DNA from: Candidatus Zixiibacteriota bacterium
Lineage (GTDB): Bacteria; Zixibacteria; MSB-5A5; GN15; FEB-12
Direction of reading: 5' to 3'
Assembly (NCBI GenBank): GCA_018816665.1
Contig: JAHIVM010000486.1
Location: forward strand, 1-10,489
Length of the DNA: 10,489 nt
Shown here: positions 7,458 through 10,489 of the stretch, in pieces
Position numbering within the stretch: position 1 is the stretch's first letter
Layout: each line of letters begins with the position of its first letter
Notes under the pieces: model-generated
Database searches by the model: none
What the model saw: only the letters and a program-made list of their open reading frames with translations
Told to the model about the DNA's origin: nothing
Position numbers and translations under genes: made by a program

Positions 7458-7957
7458 TACTGACTCTCAGCGATTCCATAGGCTTTGCGGACACGCCGCA
7501 GAATTTTCTTGAACGGGCTGTCCTTGCGCGGATGCTGGACAAGCATTTTGTCTTTCGTCAGGATGAACGACTCGCGGGTGTCACCGGCGAATTCGTACTC
7601 CTGACCCAGGAAAATAGCTTCCTCGGGGCAGGCCTCTTCACAAAAACCGCAAAATATGCACCGCAGAAGATTGATCTCGTACACCTCGGAGTAGCGTTCG
7701 CCCTTTTCGTTCTCGGCGGGTTCCATATAGATGGCATCCGCGGGACAGGCCGCGGCACACAGACCGCAGCAGACACAACGCTCCGTACCGTCGTCGTACC
7801 GTTCAAGATAGTGCAGACCCTTGAACCGGGGCGCCATGGGTTCCCGCTTGCGCGGGTAATCAAGCGTCACCGGCTTCTTGAACATATGCTTCAGCGTAAC
7901 CAGGAACCCCAGGGGCATCCTGATCACGTTCCATACCGATGCTAACAAACCCTTCAT
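7457..7957 (-). CDS. nuoI: NADH-quinone oxidoreductase subunit I (NuoI), 2x[4Fe-4S] ferredoxin-like
   Basis: NuoI carries the two tetranuclear clusters (N6a and N6b) that pass electrons toward the last cluster before quinone in complex I. Both binding motifs are complete: Cys61-x2-Cys64-x2-Cys67-x3-Cys71-Pro and Cys100-x2-Cys103-x2-Cys106-x3-Cys110-Pro. An extra Cys63 lies inside the first motif. The N-terminal helix (about 1-30) is amphipathic and is the part that lies on the membrane in known structures. The 166 residues fit the family. The start at 7955-7957 follows nuoH by 17 bases; the upstream region has only a loose purine-rich site (GGGCGA next to the ATG). Confidence 0.97.
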   Translation of the reverse strand: MKGLLASVWNVIRMPLGFLVTLKHMFKKPVTLDYPRKREPMAPRFKGLHYLERYDDGTERCVCCGLCAAACPADAIYMEPAENEKGERYSEVYEINLLRCIFCGFCEEACPEEAIFLGQEYEFAGDTRESFILTKDKMLVQHPRKDSPFKKILRRVRKAYGIAESQ

Positions 7958-7974
7958 TCGCCCGTTACCCTAAG

Positions 7975-8973
7975 TCAGTTGGTTCCGTTGGTCAGCATTA
8001 CAATCAACCCGGTTACCATCGTGTTCAGTAACGCGAGAGGGAACAGTACTTTCCAGCCGAAATTCATCAGTTGGTCGTAGCGGAAGCGCGGCAGCGTTCC
8101 CCGTAACCAGATGAAGATGAACATGCCGAAGAACACCTTCAGCATCATCCAGACGATCGGCGGCAGTAAGGGCCCCTGCCAGCCGCCCAGAAACAACGTG
8201 GCGGCGACTGCCGACGCAGCCAGCATGTTGGCGTACTCTCCGACAAAAAACGATGCAAAACGCATCGAGGAATATTCTGTGTGATACCCCCCCACCAGTT
8301 CCGACTCCGCTTCCGCCATGTCAAACGGCGCCCGGTTGGTCTCGGCCACAGCGCAGGTGAAAAAGAGAATGAAGCCAAGCGGCTGGCGGAAAATGTACCA
8401 GCTGAAAATGCTGTCCTGCTGTCCCACAATCTCGGTCATCGACAGCGTATTGGCGAGCAGAATCACGCCGACAATAGACAATCCGTAGCTCAGTTCGTAG
8501 GAAATCATCTGGGCCGACGATCTGATGCCGCCCAGCAACGACCACTTAGAACCGGAAGACCAGCCCGCCAGCACTACACCGTACACACCGAAGCCGGTTA
8601 TCATAAAGACCCACAGCACTCCGATATTGAGATCAGAGATGACGCCGGTAACGTCGTAGCCAAACAGAGTGAAATCGCTCGAAAACGGCACGACGGCGAA
8701 TACGAGAAGCGACGGAACAAACGACAGAATCGGCGCCAGCGTGTACAGCGTTCGCTCAACCCTGTCAGGGACGAGGTCTTCCTTGAACATCAATTTGATC
8801 GCATCGGCGATCGGCTGAAGCAGTCCCCAGGGGCCGGCATAGATCGGACCCAGGCGGTGCTGCATATAGGCAACAAGCTTACGTTCCAGCAACGTGGAGT
8901 ACGCACAGCAGGTCAGCACAACGATTACAACCGTGAGCACTTTGATCGATGAAATGATGATTACTTCCAGCAT
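7975..8973 (-). CDS. nuoH: NADH-quinone oxidoreductase subunit H (NuoH)
   Basis: NuoH is the eight-helix membrane subunit that joins the peripheral and membrane arms and builds much of the quinone chamber. Family signatures in the 332 residues are RLGPIYAGPWGLLQPIADAI (40-59) with LMFKED after it, the acidic quinone-site loop ETNRAPFDMAEAESELVGGY (211-230) followed by HTEYSSMRFA, and RGTLPRFRYDQLM (291-303). All the conserved acidic residues of the E-channel loop appear intact. The ATG at 8971-8973 lies four bases after the nuoG stop. GGTGGAGAG in the last codons of nuoG supplies the ribosome-binding site, about 10 bases from the start. Confidence 0.98.
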   Translation of the reverse strand: MLEVIIISSIKVLTVVIVVLTCCAYSTLLERKLVAYMQHRLGPIYAGPWGLLQPIADAIKLMFKEDLVPDRVERTLYTLAPILSFVPSLLVFAVVPFSSDFTLFGYDVTGVISDLNIGVLWVFMITGFGVYGVVLAGWSSGSKWSLLGGIRSSAQMISYELSYGLSIVGVILLANTLSMTEIVGQQDSIFSWYIFRQPLGFILFFTCAVAETNRAPFDMAEAESELVGGYHTEYSSMRFASFFVGEYANMLAASAVAATLFLGGWQGPLLPPIVWMMLKVFFGMFIFIWLRGTLPRFRYDQLMNFGWKVLFPLALLNTMVTGLIVMLTNGTN

Positions 8974-8977
8974 TCGA

Positions 8978-10489
8978 TCATCTCTCCACCTTGCTGATTT
9001 TCACCCGGTCCACCCGACGTTTGCGCATAAGCAGCGAAGTTACTGCGGTCGACGCAAAGTTGCGCGGTATGAAGACTACATCGTTGCGAATCGTATCGGA
9101 GACTTTGACCGGAACGATAATCTTGCCCACTTCGCTTTCGACCCTAACTGAGTCGCCGGTACTGAGTTCGTGGGAGCGGGCCAGCGACGGCGACATTTCA
9201 ATGTAGGCCTCGCCGACGAAGTTCATCAAAGAGTTGGCTTTTTCGGTGACATAGCCGCTGTGATGAGGATCATCGCCGATGAACAACGCCATCGGATACT
9301 CATCCCCGCCCGCATCGGGCGCCGGTTTGACCTCAAGGTAACCCTCGGGCCAGGGCAGGGCGGAATCGATAGCCAGGAGTTGCTTGATTTCATCGTGCCG
9401 CGCCTGATCGGTCGCAAACAGCGGCGCACCCATTTGTTCAGCGATGGCATCCACGATGGCGTAGCCGGGGCGAGATTCAAACATGGGTGGCAGCGCCTTG
9501 TTGGCCCGCTGCGTCCGCCCTTCGAGATTGACATAATAGCCGTCGTACTCGGCCCACGTGGACAACGGCAGGACCACATCGGCCAGCGCCGTCGTTTCGG
9601 TCTCAAACATGTCCGCCACAACCAGGAAGTCGAGTTTCTCCAGACTCACCCGAATAAACTCGCGGTCGGGGTACAGCATCACCGGGTTATCCCCGAGAAT
9701 GATTCCCCCGTTGACCTCTTCCTTCTTCATATTCACGAGCATCTTGTCGGCGGTCAGCGGCTCGGCCTCGGGCCATTTCCCCCAGAGTTCGGTCAATTTG
9801 CTTTTGACCGCCGGAGCCGGATCGGGCAACAGACCCAGTTTGGCCGCACCGGCACTGTTGGCATAGCGGCCCAGAATGGCAATCTGGCCCCTCTTCTCAA
9901 TGCCGAAAAGGCGATTGAGATTGCACAAAGCCGCCGAGATCAATTCCCGCTCCTGGGAGCGATTGACGATCTCGCCAATAATGAATGTAATCTTCCTGCC
10001 CCCGGCTATCGCCTGCGCCACTTCCCTGACATGATCCAGTGCGACGCCGCATTGCTGAGCGGCCTCCGCCGCAGTAGACGGGCTGATTTTGCTCTTCAGA
10101 TCGCCGCCGTCGGCCAGACCGTCTTCCATCGCCGCAAGGCAGATGGCATTGATCAGGGTCTCATCGCAACCAGCCGTGTATGTCAACTCCCGCACGGCAA
10201 CATCGGCCGCCTTCACCTGATAGGGATTCAACACGTATATCTTCGAGTTGTTGAAATTGAAGGCCCGGCGTACGCGCAGGTATTCATTGCGATGCTCTTT
10301 GAGCAGATCCGTACCAAAGGTAACGATGACATCGGAATCGTCAATATCGGCGATAGTGAACGGCCGACTCGTCAGAACCTCATGCGGGCTCTGCGGCGTT
10401 CGCGGAAGCATGCGGTAATCCGTCCGAAAATCTATATTGTTCGAACCCAGGGTGGTCCGAATAAGCTTCGAAAAACTGTGCAGCGTGGC
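8978..10489 (-). CDS. nuoG: NADH-quinone oxidoreductase subunit G (NuoG), C-terminal part
   Basis: NuoG is the largest peripheral-arm subunit of complex I and belongs to the molybdopterin oxidoreductase superfamily. The frame is open to the window edge; the Met at 10409-10411 is internal, because the 26 codons beyond it (including LHSFSKLIRTTLGSNNIDFR) continue the family pattern. The N-terminal part with the 2Fe-2S and 4Fe-4S clusters is therefore off window. The visible 503 residues cover the molybdopterin-type domain: DSDVIVTFGTDLL, GEIVNRSQERELI, DMFETETTALADVVLPLSTW at about 293-312 of the fragment, and EGRTQRANKALPP. The last 110 or so residues form the dinucleotide-binding-like barrel (LSTGDSVRVESEVGKI to the end). 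Complex I normally carries no molybdenum cofactor, so this domain is a structural relic by family knowledge. The stop TGA 8978-8980 lies four bases before nuoH. Confidence 0.95.
   Translation of the reverse strand, partial: ATLHSFSKLIRTTLGSNNIDFRTDYRMLPRTPQSPHEVLTSRPFTIADIDDSDVIVTFGTDLLKEHRNEYLRVRRAFNFNNSKIYVLNPYQVKAADVAVRELTYTAGCDETLINAICLAAMEDGLADGGDLKSKISPSTAAEAAQQCGVALDHVREVAQAIAGGRKITFIIGEIVNRSQERELISAALCNLNRLFGIEKRGQIAILGRYANSAGAAKLGLLPDPAPAVKSKLTELWGKWPEAEPLTADKMLVNMKKEEVNGGIILGDNPVMLYPDREFIRVSLEKLDFLVVADMFETETTALADVVLPLSTWAEYDGYYVNLEGRTQRANKALPPMFESRPGYAIVDAIAEQMGAPLFATDQARHDEIKQLLAIDSALPWPEGYLEVKPAPDAGGDEYPMALFIGDDPHHSGYVTEKANSLMNFVGEAYIEMSPSLARSHELSTGDSVRVESEVGKIIVPVKVSDTIRNDVVFIPRNFASTAVTSLLMRKRRVDRVKISKVER

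Noticed and set aside
8281..8952. Plus-strand open frame opposite nuoH (223 codons)
   Set aside because: It is low in hydrophobic residues, rich in His, Arg and Gln, has no motif and is fully antisense to nuoH. It is a shadow frame.
10409..10411. ATG as the start of a short NuoG
   Set aside because: The upstream codons to the window edge remain open and encode NuoG-like sequence, so this Met is internal and the gene is cut by the window.

Overview
The window comes from a bacterial chromosome of moderately high G+C content. It holds the downstream half of a respiratory complex I (NADH:quinone oxidoreductase, nuo) operon, read leftwards on the minus strand, which converges on the 3' part of a purine biosynthesis gene (purF) read rightwards. 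Both outer genes, purF and nuoG, run off the window. Gene content and order (G-H-I-J-K-L-M-N) are those of a standard Nuo operon. The sequence alone does not fix the taxon. The Fe-S type PurF, the separate NuoI/J/K/L/M/N subunits and a likely selenoprotein suit an anaerobic or facultative Gram-negative-type lineage, for example a deltaproteobacterial or FCB-group/candidate-phylum organism. That placement is a low-confidence guess.

Layout: 1-1263 (+) purF, missing its N-terminus; 1287-1306 a strong hairpin between the converging genes, likely a shared terminator; then on the minus strand, from right to left, nuoG (8978-10489, C-terminal part), nuoH (7975-8973), nuoI (7457-7957), nuoJ (6882-7457), nuoK (6578-6880), nuoL (4632-6566), nuoM (3036-4628), a small glutaredoxin-like gene (2818-3039) and nuoN (1336-2787). 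Junctions are tight: gaps of 0-30 nt, a one-base TAATG overlap at nuoI/nuoJ and a four-base ATGA overlap at nuoM/glutaredoxin. This implies one transcript with translational coupling. NuoG and NuoI belong to the hydrophilic arm carrying Fe-S clusters, NuoH joins that arm to the membrane near the quinone site, and NuoJ/K/L/M/N form the proton-pumping membrane arm.

The notable item is the small gene between nuoM and nuoN. Read conventionally it is a 70-residue glutaredoxin-like protein with a CPYC motif, ending Gly-Gly-Gly at a UGA codon. The same frame continues for only two more sense codons before UAA, so reading UGA as selenocysteine gives the ending G-G-G-U-G-I-stop. That is the U-x-x-stop arrangement of the 'Uxx-star' glutaredoxin-like selenoproteins. 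Nineteen nucleotides after the UGA, the mRNA forms a perfect 6-bp stem capped by a GGUC loop, which matches the bacterial SECIS pattern and the loop I recall for the E. coli fdhF SECIS. An ordinary gene caller would therefore cut the protein short and lose its probable redox residue. The hairpin also lies directly against the nuoN ribosome-binding region, so selenocysteine insertion and synthesis of a complex I subunit could be linked.

There is no stretch over 300 bases without a gene. No tRNA, rRNA, CRISPR, insertion sequence or prophage signature was seen.
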